Positions 1 through 12,014 of a stretch of DNA of 64,000 nucleotides are shown here, piece by piece. The DNA comes from Areca catechu (taxonomy: Eukaryota; Streptophyta; Magnoliopsida; Arecales; Arecaceae). The DNA lies in the NCBI GenBank assembly GCA_021397845.1, contig CM038040.1, forward strand, positions 43,171,088-43,235,087, read 5' to 3'. The notes beneath the pieces are model-generated. The model was not told where the DNA came from and did no database searches. It was given only the letters and a program-made list of their open reading frames with translations. Position 1 is the stretch's first letter. Each line of letters begins with the position of its first letter. The translations under genes were made by a program, and so were the position numbers.

Positions 1-191
1 GATAGGGGGTGTATGTGTCGAACTTGCCGACTAATCTTCGGCTTCGGGCTATGCCGTTGAGTTGGAGCATCATCATTGCGGACGGTCGTGGCTCATTTTT
101 TTGGATTCTTTTTCTTTGGAACAAGTCTTCCTTCAGCTTGGCACCGACTGGCAGCTTGTTCTTCAACTTGTGCATATTTTTAACGCGCATG

Positions 192-701
192 TCAGCAATT
201 CAAAGTAACTGGTAGGGAACTTGTTGTCCAGGGAGAAAGTAATCTGGATGATCGGAGTCCATTTTTCATAGCAGACATAGTGACATGCTCGTTAAGATCT
301 GGAATTTTCAGTGTGATGAAATTGAAGCGAGCCATATAATCTTTCAGAGTTTCGCCCTCTTGTTGCTGAATGAAAAAGAGACTATTAGAATTACGTGGCA
401 TCTTCCTGCTGGTCTTGAAATGACCACAAACATTTTTTTCTAATTGTTCAAAAGAATGAATGGTACTTGGCCGAAGACTTGAATACCGCATCCGTACAGC
501 CTTTTTAAGGTTTGCCGGAAAAGCAAGATAGTGGAGGGCGTCAGTTGTACCCTGAATCATCATATGGGCTTTGAAGCTATCCAAATGATCAAGAGGATCA
601 ATGGTTCCGTCGTAAGGCTCTAACTGCAGGATCTTAAAATGGGACGAAATCCTTTCTTCCATAATTCTTCTGGAGAAGGGAGGCCATGAATCATAGGCCA
701 T
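192..701 (-). pseudogene. Gag capsid-domain fragment (Retrotrans_gag type)
   Basis: An open stretch of 169 codons encodes the capsid-like core of a Ty3/gypsy gag, the structural protein that forms the virus-like particle. Near residues 27-40 it has the YDGTIDPLDHLDSFKAHM block. The SFEQLEKNVCGHF segment follows near 85-97, and RKMPRNSNSLFFIQQQEGETLKDY-type residues near 99-125. The same motifs recur in the gag at 60252-60967. The conserved Trp of the A-x-x-W-F motif reads as a different residue here (RMRYSSL). The last 15 or so residues lose similarity, so the 3' part is frame-shifted. I class it as a broken gag, not a host gene. Confidence 0.75.
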
Positions 702-1332
702 CAGTCGCTCGTCATTCCTCCATTAGTCATCAAGTTTGGCAACTTATAATTCCAATTTCAAAATTTCCTTTCGAAGCTGTCGTGTCTCGGGTCCCCTTGC
801 TCCGATGGGAGCTTCTTGGGATAGAATTATTGGAGGATACAGAATAAGATCTTTGGCATTTCTCCCTGAGCCGGCCCTCCCCATATTCATGAAGTCGGGA
901 TTCCTATCGCGTGAGGGAATGTCAATTCAAGGAAAGATGATGGCGAGAATACTAACTGGGTTCTCATCATTGAATTTCTTGCAAAGGAGATCATCGGCTA
1001 CACTTTGAGGTAATCGATCATGGTGCCTGCTGACCGTGACTTCCTGGAGATTCTGAACAACAGTGATCAGGCTCCATTTTGTCCAAAAGCATGCCAATTT
1101 GCTATCATCCCACATTCATTGTGGGGGCCATGTCTTCACCATCCAATGGCAGATCATTCTTCTGGATGGTGGGCGGCCTCTTCCAGCCGAAGTATTCTAC
1201 ACTCTTTCTTTCACCATTTCCTTCTTTCAAGATTCTTTTTTTGAGATTTTAATTCTCTTCTCCTACCTGGCGCTCTAATTTATTGTTACCAAACCCAAGT
1301 GATCCTTTTACACCGTCAAGATTCATCCAATC

Positions 1333-1791
1333 AGGCTCCTGGCAGGGTCCTGCAAAATAAACCTACTCATATGAGGATTTCCGATAGGGGGACCTTCCGA
1401 TGCCTAAGTTAGCAAGGGTTCGGATAACGGATATAGAATCTCAGAGAAAATAGGCAAAAATGAGAAAATACTTTAGCTAGCTTTTCTTATTTATCCCCGA
1501 AGGTCCTCTCTTACCGGTATTTATAGGCATTGGCCTTAACAGATTCGGTTGAAAAGATTCTTGAAATTAGTTCCAACGTTATTATGTTAAGAACTAATTT
1601 GAGCCTGTTATATTGGCCGGTGGTTATTTATATGTTGATCAGCCTTTAGATGCTAGTCGGACTAATAAATCTATTAGGGGCCATTAGTCGATTACCATTT
1701 TATCAACTTTTAAGCCTGACATTATCTTTTATTTATCACTTGGATGCATCGTAGCCTTTTATGAATCGGATCACATTGGCTTCTCCTAACA
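1333..1791 (-). repeat. LTR of the partial Tat-like element
   Basis: On the minus strand the repeat opens with TGTTAGGAGAAGCC at 1791. It has a TATA-like CCTATAAATACC near 1522-1533 and ends near 1333, next to a GATTGG that also follows the LTR end of the complete element (61641-61636). At about 460 bp it is much shorter than the other Tat LTRs here. Only one LTR is in the window, so the boundaries are estimates. No target duplication could be checked. Confidence 0.5.
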
Positions 1792-1979
1792 CTAATATAA
1801 ACGAGAAAAGTTAGCCAAAAAAAATCTCCTGTCAACAAAATATAAATATTAAATGACAACTAAACCAGGGGATCCAAAAATCGATATCGGTTTTAAGATT
1901 CCATGCTTACGCCGAGGGAACCAGGGAAGCGATCCATCAAGATTCACGCATACGTTGATGGGAAGGTGGATCGGTGCCT

Positions 1980-2327
1980 CCGCATAGAAACTATATACGG
2001 ACGTTTTTACATTACCATCACGGTTCGCGGTCCGCAATTAGGAGGCAAGTCCCTCTCCCTAACCCTTCTTCCCTTTTTGGCGCTCCCCTTCTTAAATGCT
2101 TTAAACCTACGCTTTGGCGTCCCCGCGGCTGTGCCGTCGGAGTTCCGGTGGACCGCCAGAACACCAAACCGCGCCTCTCGCTATCTACCGGCACCCGAGA
2201 CAAAATTGTTGGGCAGAGAGAATCCTGGCGATCGAAGGCTTGAATTGGAATAAAAAAGAAAAACTGTCGTCCCAATTCGTCCAGATTCGCTGCTCAAACG
2301 AGGTTTTTCCTTCTCCCGTTTTGAAAG
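1980..2327 (+). other. Candidate promoter and 5' UTR exon of the SINAT gene
   Basis: This stretch is free of transposon similarity and differs in composition from its surroundings: CT-rich and moderately GC-rich. A TATA-like CTATATA lies at 1989-1995, then pyrimidine-rich leader sequence, then TTGAAAG|GTACGG, a good plant splice donor with the exon ending at 2327. Immediately after it come T-rich tracts typical of the first intron of a plant 5' UTR. The next same-strand coding gene is SINAT, whose first coding exon is preceded by a clear acceptor (16991-16992). I infer that these two sites pair. No open reading frame of note starts here. A transcript end or RNA-seq junction would settle it; alternatively this is an unrelated transcript. 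Confidence 0.35.
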
Positions 2328-3520
2328 GTACGGATGGAAGTTGAGATTTGCTGATCGTATCCAATTTCTGGTTTTTTTTTTTTTTTGGTAGTTTTTGGAT
2401 CTAGTTGATGCGGCATTGGCTTAAAATTTGGATTTTTTTTTTCTTTTATGTTACGGTGACTGTTCTTTTTTCGTCTCCTATTTCTAGATATATTGAATCT
2501 TTTAGGTTTTAAAGTATTTTCTGGGTGATATTTTTACATCTTTCTCTTAGTCCTTGCAAATAAAAACTTAAAAGGCCGACTTTCAGAGAATCGGGTGCGC
2601 AGAATTTCCACTTTATTCTCTTTTTTTTTTCTCTCTTTTTTGTTGATTAGCGGATCCTTTTTCATGGTTTTGGTCTCATGTTTGTGGTAGTTCATCTGTA
2701 TATCAACACCAGTCCAGTCCAATTACCTTGATGGGAATTGGGAACGTCAAATCATCTTTTTGCTATGTTCCTATCTTTAGGTCTTTAAATTCTTTTAGAT
2801 TGTGCAGTAAGATTCCTTTAAAATATCTTTCTGCTAATAGAATTCGTGGAAGATGCCACATTCGGTAAATATTGACACAGTGTGTACTGCTTTTGCTTGT
2901 GGTTAGTTGTTGCGGTCAATATTATTTTTTAAAAAGTTGAATGTGTGTTTCTAGTGGTTAGCAATAGCCACGAATGTTGTTTTACTGTGAATTTTGACAC
3001 CATTACTATAGGTTTAGGGTCTTTCTGTTTAATCTGTGGATGACTTGTTTCGATTGGAAGGTTGAGTTTATGTTTTCATAGCATCATTATAGGCTCATGC
3101 TCATCATCTATTGAAATTATAAACATATAGTTTAAAAGCTCATCATGCTTTCCTGCTCTAATTATTCCAGTATTTTCATTTGTTATTTACACTCACCTAC
3201 ATACCATTTGATAAGCAAGAATTTCCTCCTTTCTATATTTAAGTTCATCCCTAACTTTCAACAAAATGGAGAAAGACTTTCCATGTGCGCATAAGGACTA
3301 AATATAGGCTTGAATTGATGGAAAATGTCTGAAGGATTCTATTGATGCGAAGTTGGGGGGGATAGTTAATCAACTAAAATTTCAGTTATATTTGTTATCC
3401 ATAGTTGGCCATCCAAGTGGGAGAATTAGGGCAGCAAGAGCATGGCCAGGTTGGATTTTAGTTGTCAACAGAACCTCAGCTTGGACCTTAATTGTTTATA
3501 ATTGAGTTGAAAAGAAAAAT

Positions 3521-5422
3521 TGTCATGCCCCTGATCTCAAATTTATAAATCAAGAGCGTGAGTAGCTTCCGCATGCCTACAAAAAATCATCCCTATATGT
3601 ATATAAGGTATTCTACATACATCAATAAATTCAATATAACTTGAACATTATACAATTCATATACAGGAGATAGTAAATATTAGCATAACTAAAGTACTAA
3701 CTCTAAAAGATTACACACACACACATATATATATTGTGTAACACTACCACCACAAGCTAAGTCGTAGAATTATTCTTCTTAAATTTACAATCCAAAATTC
3801 TTAGTATTTAACTTATCTAATACATCAACTACCAACTTATACAAATGCCAAACAAACTAGAGCTATCATCTACAAAATCATCCTTGCCTCTAATCCTTTT
3901 CCAAAATGCTGATGTCCACTCCCAACAATAAGGTCCATGTATTTGAAAAATTTATGTGAAGATTATGAGCTTCACTGCTCAGCAAGTAACAAACACATTT
4001 TATAGAATTGATTCGAATCACATTAATAATGCAATTCAATTATGTTATACTAGATATAATAAACATATATGTCTAGTATCATGGTTATACGATCAATGGT
4101 ATCCATATCAAAATTTCATGCCATCCTTACCATAATATCAATATAAAGTGTCGATATATCATATTAGAGTCTAACACCTAATCATTATAATGATAATATA
4201 ATGAAATTTGGGTGTCCAATTTTTTCTAGCTCTATAGCCTTTATCGTGGTGCATTTATATCCTGTAGCTTAGATATCACTACAATTTTCCTGTGATGGGG
4301 TCATCACAATATCCCTCATGATAGGGATCACCATGATCACCCCTATAGCAGGGTTGCCATGCTATAGTCCTGTGGTAGGGTATCACCATAATTGCCCCGT
4401 GGTAAGGATCTCAATACAATCAAGTCCGGACTCTTATATAGTAAGGCCAAGAGTCAAGTGATACATATATATAAAGATATATAAATTATATATTTCATTT
4501 ATTTGAGATAGCCTTGAAACATATATTCAATAGGCAATATTCAAGATTTTGTATGCCTAATCCAATCATAACATGTATCATCATTCATTTTAATTCATAG
4601 AATTCAAATTGATTAATTATTCATACTCATAGAAATCTCAACATAATTAAATCTGAATTAATTACAATAATTTATAGCATTTCAAAAATGAGATAATCTT
4701 CATTTAATTATAATTAATTAATATAAAATATAAATGTTGCTTACCTTGCAATGACCAACCACCGTCAATCTAAGCGCTTCGCTAGGGCTTCTCAAGACTT
4801 AATAATCCAAAAATCATATATATGTATCGGATTAGCAGTATGATCATATTTTAAAATTAATCTTTAAAATTTCTAATTTTTTTTAAAATTCTAAAATTTT
4901 AATTTTATACTAATTATTTCTATAGCACAGGAAATGTCCACTTTTTCTATTACAGGATGGGACATGGGCATGGAATAGTAGGACTAAAGAGGATGAATGG
5001 GAAGAGAAAGGGAGAATTCCTTTACCTTCCAACACACACGGGTGGGAAGGAGTAAAAGAGATAAAGAGAGAGGGGAAGAGAGAGTATTTTCTCTCTTTCT
5101 TTCTTTATTTCTTTCTTTTCCCAATTTATTAGGAGAGGGGAAGAATTGGGAGCAAGAGAAGAAGAAAAGAAAGAGGGAAGGAGAAAAGAAGAAGGGGAAG
5201 AAGATCAAGAGAGAGCTCATGGGAGATAAAGAAAATGCAGTAGAGAGACCGGTAGTGTGAGAAGAAGAAGTGAGAGGGAGAGGAGATGGCGGTGGGGAGA
5301 GAGGAGGCTCGGGAGAATGGGGGAGAGAAATCCTCTCCTATTCTTTGATACATAAGGATAGGGCACCATCTAAGTACGAGCCCCACTGAAAAAAATAATT
5401 AGGGCTGAGCCCAGGCATCACA
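3521..5422 (-). repeat. 3' LTR of the 3.5-15.6 kb element
   Basis: This is a 1902-bp repeat whose + strand reads TGTCATGCCCCTGA at the left end and AGGCATCACA at the right. It is collinear with 13375-15610, apart from a 311-bp MITE and small indels there. It contains an AT-rich middle, a purine-rich GA tract near 5000-5340 and a repeated xCCxTGxxxAGGGxxxxACCA block near 4290-4400. TG...CA ends and the adjacent purine tract at 5423-5434 define the boundary. Confidence 0.85.
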
Positions 5423-5515
5423 TCCTCTTCCCTTAAACAAATTTCGTCATCGAAATTGCATACTTAAGTTCTCAAACAAATGAGGTTACTTTTGCTTCAT
5501 TTTTTCTCCTAATTT

Positions 5516-6152
5516 TCAAGTTACCTCTTGCACAGAATGATTGCTCCACCAAAGTTTGACATATGAAATTATATATCTTCGTAAAACTTGATCCTTCCTA
5601 TCTACGATTTGCACAAAATACTCTTCAAAGCTTATATCTCCTTTGAGCTGTAAAGGTTCATATTCTATAATATGACTAGGATTTGGTATATTTTTTTTTA
5701 ACAGACACATAAAAGACATTATGTACAGCAAAGCAAGTCTATAGGCCACAATACCAATTCTTTCTAATATTTCAAATGGACCAACATACTTAGAGCTCAA
5801 CTTATCCTGAATTTCAAATCTTACAACTCCTTTAGTAGGCAATACCTTTAGAAATACATGATCTCCACTTTGGAACTCTAGTTCTTACTTCCAAATATTC
5901 ATATAAATTTGTTTATCTATTCTAAGCTGTATGAAGATGCTTTTTAATGAATTGAATATTTTCTACTATTTATTGTACCAATTCATGTCCCAATAATCTC
6001 TACTCATCCACATCATCCCAACATATTAGGGATCTACATTTTCTTTCATATAATGTCTCATAAGGTGCCATTTGTATTATGGACTGATAACTGTTATTAT
6101 AAACAAATTCTACTAAAGATAAATATTCTTTCCAAGAACTTTTCATATCGAT
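5516..6152 (-). pseudogene. Integrase C-terminal part with chromodomain-like tail (fragment)
   Basis: On the minus strand this encodes the end of a Ty3/gypsy integrase, the enzyme that inserts retroelement cDNA. Recognisable in order are EYLSLVEFVYNNSYQS, then APYETLYERKCRS, a gap with frame damage, KYVGPFEILERIG, YRLALL and a final SYVKLWWSNHSVQEVT that resembles the chromodomain-like tail of chromoviral integrases. The order and spacing match the better preserved copy at 44810-45480. A solo LTR (6158-7766) separates it from the rest of the integrase. Stops and frameshifts make it non-functional. Confidence 0.8.
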
Positions 6153-6157
6153 GATGA

Positions 6158-7766
6158 TGCAGAACAAATAAGATGATGCGATGTGGAAGTAAATTAAGAC
6201 TTTTTTTTTTTGTGTGTGTTTTGTTAGAAGTTGGCTTGACTCAAAAACAAGGCTAACTAATATTGAAAGAAAATATGCACTAAAAGAAAGCACAATTCAA
6301 AAGAGTAGATTATCAGAGTAATAAAGTAGGATCGCTGGGGATTGAGAAACCCGCAGACCTAGGGTTTACTCCTCTTTCAAGAAACAGACGAAGAGAGAAG
6401 AGAATGTTTTATACTTGACTGTGATATCTCTCTTTGCTTCAATTGAAGGACACTCTCGAGCAGATTGTAGGATCCTTGGAGACGGGGTATCTTCGCAATG
6501 GATCCTTGGATTGTAGTCCTATGGCAAGGTTAGCCTTTTTCTCGTACTCTGGATCTGGAAAGGATGAAGAACAAGATAAGGATGTAAGAAACTCAAGGAA
6601 GAGACCTTTACCTAGGATAGCTTTGGACTGCTCGAACTTGGAAGATGAGGGAAGAGTATGGAGGTGGCGGTGGAAGATGGAGTGGATTTAGGGTTTGGCT
6701 GGTAGGGCGGCGGCTTGCAGATGAAAAGGACCTAGGGCTTGATATAGTGGGCGGTGGCTTGGAGAAGGAAATGGCGGCCTTGAATGAAGTGGGAATAGGG
6801 TTTAGGAATTTGGGTGTTGGCGGCTAGGATGATGAAAGGAAATTAGGGTTGGCGGCCAGGGATGAAAGCGGAGCAGGGTTTTGGTAACTTTGGAGATCTC
6901 TCACCTCCTCAAGGCTCCAATGGAACCCGGATTTACTCCCTCACGGAGCTCAACACTCAAAGAAGTGCGGAAGAAGAGAACACAAGATTGCTCAACACAA
7001 GAAAATATTTCATTTACTCATCCCAATCAAAAGATTACATAAGGGTCCAATATATAGACCTTGCAAGAGAAACAAAATTACACTACTTCCCATGTGGGAC
7101 TAAACATTCATCCTAAGCATGAAAAACTTTCCCTTGACCGACCAGGCTTCTTTCCTTGGAGTGGGCGGCCTCAAATGCAAGGTGATGGCTTCATATGGCA
7201 GGTATGTGGGGCACCTCCTAGTTCTTCTCCTTAAGTCATGGGTTTACCTTCCATGATTTGCTCTTTCTTGGAAGAAAATACTCATCTCCTAGTCTTTCTC
7301 CCCAAGACTAGGCTCCTTCCATTCATAGCCAGGTACTTTAGGTAGGTGTGGGCACCTACCTTGAAGTCCTCTTCAAGAAAAATCTCCTGCTCCTTTAGCT
7401 TGGTTACTTTTGGCAGCTTGTGGGCGCCTTCCTTGACTTCTCCTAAGAAAATTTTCTTGCTCTCTTGGACGTGGGGACCAGGGACACTGGGATGAAATGT
7501 GGCGCCAACTGGTCCTGGGAGTGTGGCGTCCACTTGCATTTGGCCTTGGAAGAAAAAATGACGCCCTAGGGAATGGCGCCAACCAGGACTTGACTTGGAC
7601 TTAGACTGAGTCAACATGACTCAACAAAATGAAATGCAGACTCAAAGAAATAAAATAATCTGGTTGACCAGGTCAACCCTTATTACAAACCCTAATCTTC
7701 GGGCAAGGTCATTCAGAGATCCAGATGGAACCCTGAAGTCTTCTTCTGATTCTGGTGCCCGCACCA
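6158..7766 (-). mobile_element. Solo LTR inserted in the integrase (TSD GATGA)
   Basis: A 1609-bp insert has TG...CA ends and is flanked by the 5-bp direct repeat GATGA (6153-6157 and 7767-7771). Removing it brings the two halves of the surrounding integrase together. On the minus strand it starts TGGTGCGGGCACCA. Near 7063-7045 it has a TATA-like CTATATATTGG followed by TTATGTAATC, a layout common in plant Copia LTRs. There is no internal coding region and no second copy, so it is a solo LTR left by recombination. The superfamily (Copia) is a guess from style. Small ORFs inside, such as 6434-6691, carry no recognisable domain. Confidence 0.8.
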
Positions 7767-7771
7767 GATGA

Positions 7772-8450
7772 TACAAGCTCTTAGCATATCCTCTAATATT
7801 TGAATAACTCTTTTTGATTATACATCTATTTTAGGGTAAAAAGTAGTACTAAAATTTAATTTGGTTCCCAAGGCTTTATGCAAACTTTTCTAAAATTGAA
7901 ATACAAATCTAGTCCCTATCTGATACAATGATTATAGGAATACCATGCAATCTTACAATTTCTCTAATATAAAGTTTAGCTAGCTTTTTAAGAGTATGAC
8001 CGACTCTGAATGCCAAGAAATGGGTTGATTTGATTAAATCTATCAACAATCACCTAAATTGCTTCATTGCCACTAAAGGTTTTAGGCAAGCCTGTCACAA
8101 AATTCATCATGATATGCTCTCATTTTCATTTAGGGATAGGTAAGGGTTGCAAAAGTCCACCCGGTCTCTGGTACTTGCTTTTATTAACTGACATATTAAA
8201 TATTGGGCAACAAATTGTGTAATTTTCACTTCATATTATTCCACCAGGAAATTTCTTTCAAATCCCTATACATTTTGGTGCTCTTAGGGTGCATGGTATA
8301 ACTAGTATTACGAGCCTCTTCTAGGACTTCTTTTTTCAATTCTAGAATATTAGGCACACATAATCTGCTCCAAAGAAAACCTCAAAGATCCATTCTCTTG
8401 AACTTAAAATTCTAGCTTTTTATCAGAACTCGCTTATCCTATAATCCTCT
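7772..8450 (-). pseudogene. Integrase N-terminal and catalytic part (fragment)
   Basis: On the minus strand the second half of the split integrase runs from its zinc-finger side to the catalytic core. Recognisable pieces include NFVTGLPKTFSGNEAIWVI near 8110-8055 with the first catalytic Asp region (VDRF). The RVIQILEDMLRA block lies next to the solo LTR junction at 7772-7810. Several stops break the frame. It belongs to the same element as the fragment at 5516-6152. Confidence 0.7.
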
Positions 8451-9717
8451 GCAATTCTTAATCACTACTCTGTACAGCTTTAATTTTTTCAATTAGATTA
8501 TGTTGTACTCTAAAATGTGCTATATGTGCTCCAAATTCGTGCTTCCATACCATAATATCAAATTTTATTAGGTCTACCAAAAGATGCTTTCGAGTAGTAA
8601 TTAATGATGCCAAATTACTTGAGAATTTTTTGCTCAATGCACTAGCCACTACATTAGCTTTTTCTGGATGATAATTGATAGATAAGCCATAGTTTTCAAC
8701 AATTCTAACCATCTTCTATATCTTATATTCAATTCCTTCTGAGTAAAAATGTACTTCAAACTTTTATAATTAGTGAATATTTCTCAATGTTCACCATATA
8801 AATAGTGCCTCCATATTTATATGTAAAAATTACTGCTAACTCCAAATTTATATAGGATAATCTTGTTCATAAAGTTTTAATTGCTTAGATGCATATGCTA
8901 TAATTTTATCATACTACATTAAAACATATCCTAATCCTTTTTTAGAGGCATCGCTTTATATTGTAAAACCTCCACTCCCAAAAGGTATGGTGAGAATAGG
9001 TGTTGATATCAATCTTTTTTTTAATTCTTCAAAACTTTTCTAACATTCTTCTGACCATTCAAACCTGACTTCTTTCTGCATCAACTTAATTAACGGTGCA
9101 GCAATTTTAGAAAACCCTTCAACAAATCTTCGATAATATCTAGTCAAACCCAGAAAGCTAGGGATCTCACATACATTGGTTGGCCTACTCCAACTCATAA
9201 TAGCTTCAACCTTTTTAGGATCCATTGAAATACCATATTTAGATATTACATCCTAAGAAATGCTACTCTGTTTAACCAAAACTCACGTTTGCTTAACAAA
9301 TAATTTCTTTTCTCTTAAAATATAAAAAACACATCTTAGATGCTCTTCATGTTCTTTGTTCTTAGAATGGATCAAAATATCATCAATAAATATTTAAACA
9401 TCCTATTCATTAAGTCCATGAATGTAGCCAGGGCATTAGTTAACATGAATGGTATCACCAGAAATTCATAATGTCCATATTGGGTCTGAATGTAGCTTTA
9501 GCCACATCCTTTACTTTGATCTTTAATTGGTGATACCCTGATTTGAGATCAATCTTGGAAAATACTTGACTCCCTGTAGCTGATCAAACAAATCATCAAT
9601 CTTGGATAATGAATACTTTATTTTAACAGTTACCTTGTTTAGTTCCCTATAATCAATACAGAGTCATAGGCTCCCATCCTTCTTCATAAATAAGACTGGA
9701 GCTCCTTAAGGTGATAC
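8451..9717 (-). pseudogene. RNase H and C-terminal reverse transcriptase remains
   Basis: On the minus strand, an RT connection segment with DPKKVEAIMSWSRPTNV, SFLGLTRYYRRFVEGFSKIA and APLIKLMQKEVRFEWSEEC (9225-9040) is followed by RNase H remains ending GLSINYHPEKANVVASALS (about 8700-8640). Further upstream in the element, the APVLFMKKDGSLRLCIDYR-type RT core is readable at 9700-9630. The region has multiple stops. In the living family these domains copy the RNA genome into DNA; here they are relics. The RT is split by the solo LTR at 9723-11206. Confidence 0.75.
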
Positions 9718-9722
9718 ACTAG

Positions 9723-11206
9723 TGTTGCCCAGAAATGGAGCCCAAGAGGGGGGGGGGGTGAATTGGGTCTTTAAAAATTTAACACAATAAAGTGAAGGTC
9801 TAGTGGTGCTTGTGAGCAATAATAAATTAGATGCAAGATGATAGCAATTAATTAAAGAATACGAGAGGAAAAGAGCAATCACACACAAACACAAGGTTTA
9901 TAGTGGTTCGGTGCAAACCTAGCACCTACATCCACTCCCCAAGCCACCCTTGGAAATTCCACTATAATCCACACCAGATTACAGTTGACTTGTTTTTCAC
10001 AAGGCTCACAAGTCAAAACCTAAGTTGGTTTTATCACCTAGGCTCACCAACAAACCTAAATACTTGTTTTGTCTTCGGGCTCACAAGTAACCCTAGTTGG
10101 TTTTAACACTTTGGCTCACCAACAAACCACAATAACCTTCTTTCAAGACACCCTTGAAAGCAAGGTTAAAGCATAATAAAACAGATATAAAATTTAAAAG
10201 CTACAACAAACTCTCTTCAAGAGTAGATTGGAATCTTTGAAGCCCAAAGGATGCTTTGACTTCACTCTTCTTCAAGTTGCCTCCTTTTGGAATGTAGTAA
10301 AGTTGAGCTAGTAGGCTTTTCAGTGGAATCAAGCTAGAAGAGGCTTTTGATTTGAAGTTTGGAAAGAATATTGGCTTTTTTTTGGCTTTTGAGTGGACTT
10401 GAATGCTCTTGAATAGACTTCTCTCTTCTTTTCTTTTCTTTTCTTCACTTCTCTTCACATCTCTTTTTTTAAAATGAGGTTGGTGAAGATTAAATACAGC
10501 AAAAACCTTCTAAAAATGGTTTGTGACCGTTGGAGCATTGGAAATAGCCGTTTGAAGCTTGAAAACCAGTTTCTGCAAGCCAAAAAAATAGATCCGTTAG
10601 AGCTGTCAGGCTGCAAGTGTCGACACTTGGCTGTCAGGTGTCGACACTTGGCTATCAGGTGTCGACACTTGATTTCTGGGAGTCGACACTTGAACATTCA
10701 AGTGTCGACACTTGATGCACAGGTATCGACACTTGACACAAAAATCCTTGAACCAACAAAGTTCTGTATTTTCAAAAATCTCAGGCCTTGAGTCGATACT
10801 TGGAACCTAAGTGTCGACACTTGGTGTCGACACTTGAATATAGGTGTCGACACTTGGCGTGCCAAGGATTTTTGTCCGTGCCAAATGCTGAAGTGTCGAC
10901 ATTTGGCTGTCCAGGTGTCGACACTTGAGACTGAAAACATCCAGATTCAAGTGTAAAAGCCTCGAAATCAAAAATAAAGTTCATGAATGCATAAACACAT
11001 AATAGTTAAGTAATTATAAGCCCTTTTTCAATGAAGTGGATGCCCGGATATGTGAAAATTGCTCCGTGCCATTGCGTGCCATACACCATAAGTTTTTGGA
11101 ATTTTGAGGTGCTTTCTTCCTGAAAACTTACAACTTGAAATCCTCATTAGAATACAATATGTACTCAATGTTTGTTATTCATCAAAATCACTGGGTGGAG
11201 CCAACA
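9723..11206 (-). mobile_element. Solo LTR inserted in the reverse transcriptase (TSD ACTAG)
   Basis: A 1484-bp insert is flanked by ACTAG on both sides (9718-9722 and 11207-11211). On the minus strand it begins TGTTGGCTCCACCC and ends TTTCTGGGCAACA. Near that end, + strand AGAGGGGGGG...GTGAATTGGG is a hallmark seen in many plant Copia (SIRE/Maximus-like) LTRs; the family assignment rests on that memory alone. The RT motif upstream (GFIRPS) continues directly across the insertion site. It contains a 21-bp palindromic minisatellite (10616-10935). No internal domain is present, so it is a solo LTR. Confidence 0.82.
10616..10935. repeat. Minisatellite of GTGTCGACAC palindromes, about 21-bp period
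   Basis: Eleven or so copies of a TGTCGACACTTG-type core appear in two blocks. In the first (10616-10740) the TCGAC cores start at about 10620, 10641, 10662, 10683, 10705 and 10726, spacings of 21-22 bp. In the second (10791-10935) spacing is irregular (about 15-50 bp). Most cores are perfect self-complementary decamers GTGTCGACAC, extended in some copies to AAGTGTCGACACTT. Short ORFs on both strands through this block are by-products of the repeat. Confidence 0.9.
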
Positions 11207-11211
11207 ACTAG

Positions 11212-11500
11212 GTCTAATAAAACCTTTATCTAGCAATTCTTAGAGTTGCTTTTTAACTCCCTCAATTCTGCAGGAGCCATTCGGTATGGAGCTTTGGAGA
11301 TTGGCCCTGTACCAGGAACTAAGTCCATGGAGAATTCAACCTCCCTATCTGGTGGCAATCCTAACAAGTCAGTTGGAAATACATCAGGAAACTTATGTAT
11401 GATAGAGATGTCTTCTAATTTTTGTTCATCCAAATGCATATCCCTAACCTTAGTTATATGCCCTTTACAGCCCTTTAGTAACATTTGACTAGCTTACAAA
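11212..11500 (-). pseudogene. Reverse transcriptase N-terminal part (fragment)
   Basis: On the minus strand this reads the protease-RT linker and the start of RT: FPDVFPTDLLGLPPDREVEF, then VPGTGPISKAPYRMAP and AELRELK, ending in GFIRPS at the solo LTR junction. The same series appears in the element at 38943-47335 (42717-42920). A frame break lies just after the ELK segment. Confidence 0.8.
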
Positions 11501-11618
11501 GTTGATATTATTCGTGGATGGGCAGTTCCTGTACTTTCCATAAAATTGAATTCTGGCTGATCAGGAATATGGAAATTCACAATCTTTTTATGGCAATCCA
11601 CCGAGGCATAGTAGGAAG

Positions 11619-11975
11619 CTAACCAATCATTCCTAGTACAGCATTAAAGTCCTTCATTTCTAGCACTATCAAGTTTGCTATCAGCTCTTTATCTTCTATT
11701 CTAATGGCATAGGACTTGCAAACATAATCAGTGACTAATACATATTCAATTGGGGTTTCAACATACAATGCAATCTCTAAAGGTTTATACAATATACCAT
11801 GCTTTTTAACAAATGCAGTAGACATGAAAGAGTGAGTAGCACCATGATCAAATAAGGCATAAGCATTAGTGTTGAATATTGGAATGGTACTTGCCACCAT
11901 TACATTGGAAGTGTGAGCATTTTGTTGAGCAATGGCATATACTAGCCCCTGAGTCTGAGATCTTTGGCTTCCCAC
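11619..11975 (-). pseudogene. Retroviral-type aspartic protease (relic)
   Basis: On the minus strand, 118 codons hold the protease region: YALFDHGATHSFMSTAF near residues 40-56 and NAVLGM near the end. The catalytic triad, normally D-S/T-G, reads D-H-G, so the Thr/Ser position is replaced. The first 25 residues (SQTQGLVYAIAQQNA) match the gag-protease linker of the 38943-47335 element (VTQGRVYALTQQDA). The enzyme would cleave the gag-pol polyprotein; this copy looks inactive. Confidence 0.75.
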
Positions 11976-12014
11976 CCTACTTTGTCCAATATAAAGGCTT
12001 CTACTTGCTGGTCC

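Larger units (their letters stand above)
1..1791 (-). mobile_element. Partial Tat-like Ty3/gypsy retrotransposon, cut by the window start
   Basis: Reading on the minus strand, an LTR (about 1791 to 1333) is followed by a degenerate leader and a gag domain that runs off the window at base 1. The gag matches the layout of the complete Tat-lineage element at 49601-62922: a proline-serine-rich lead, then YDGT-DPLDHL and a PANL-K block. The LTR shares the CCGATGC(C/T)(C/T)AAGT block found near the inner end of the LTRs at 49735 and 61783. Between 702 and 1332 I see only short, interrupted coding remains of the gag N-terminus. The lineage call is by similarity to the other element in this window and is an inference. 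Confidence 0.7.

Noticed and set aside
3516..3520. AAAAT / AAATA as target duplication of the 3.5-15.6 kb element
   Set aside because: Only three of five positions agree in AT-rich DNA; not convincing.
10616..10935. CRISPR-like look (short repeats with similar-length spacers)
   Set aside because: Plant nuclear context, spacers are themselves repeated, cores are palindromes inside an LTR, no cas genes.
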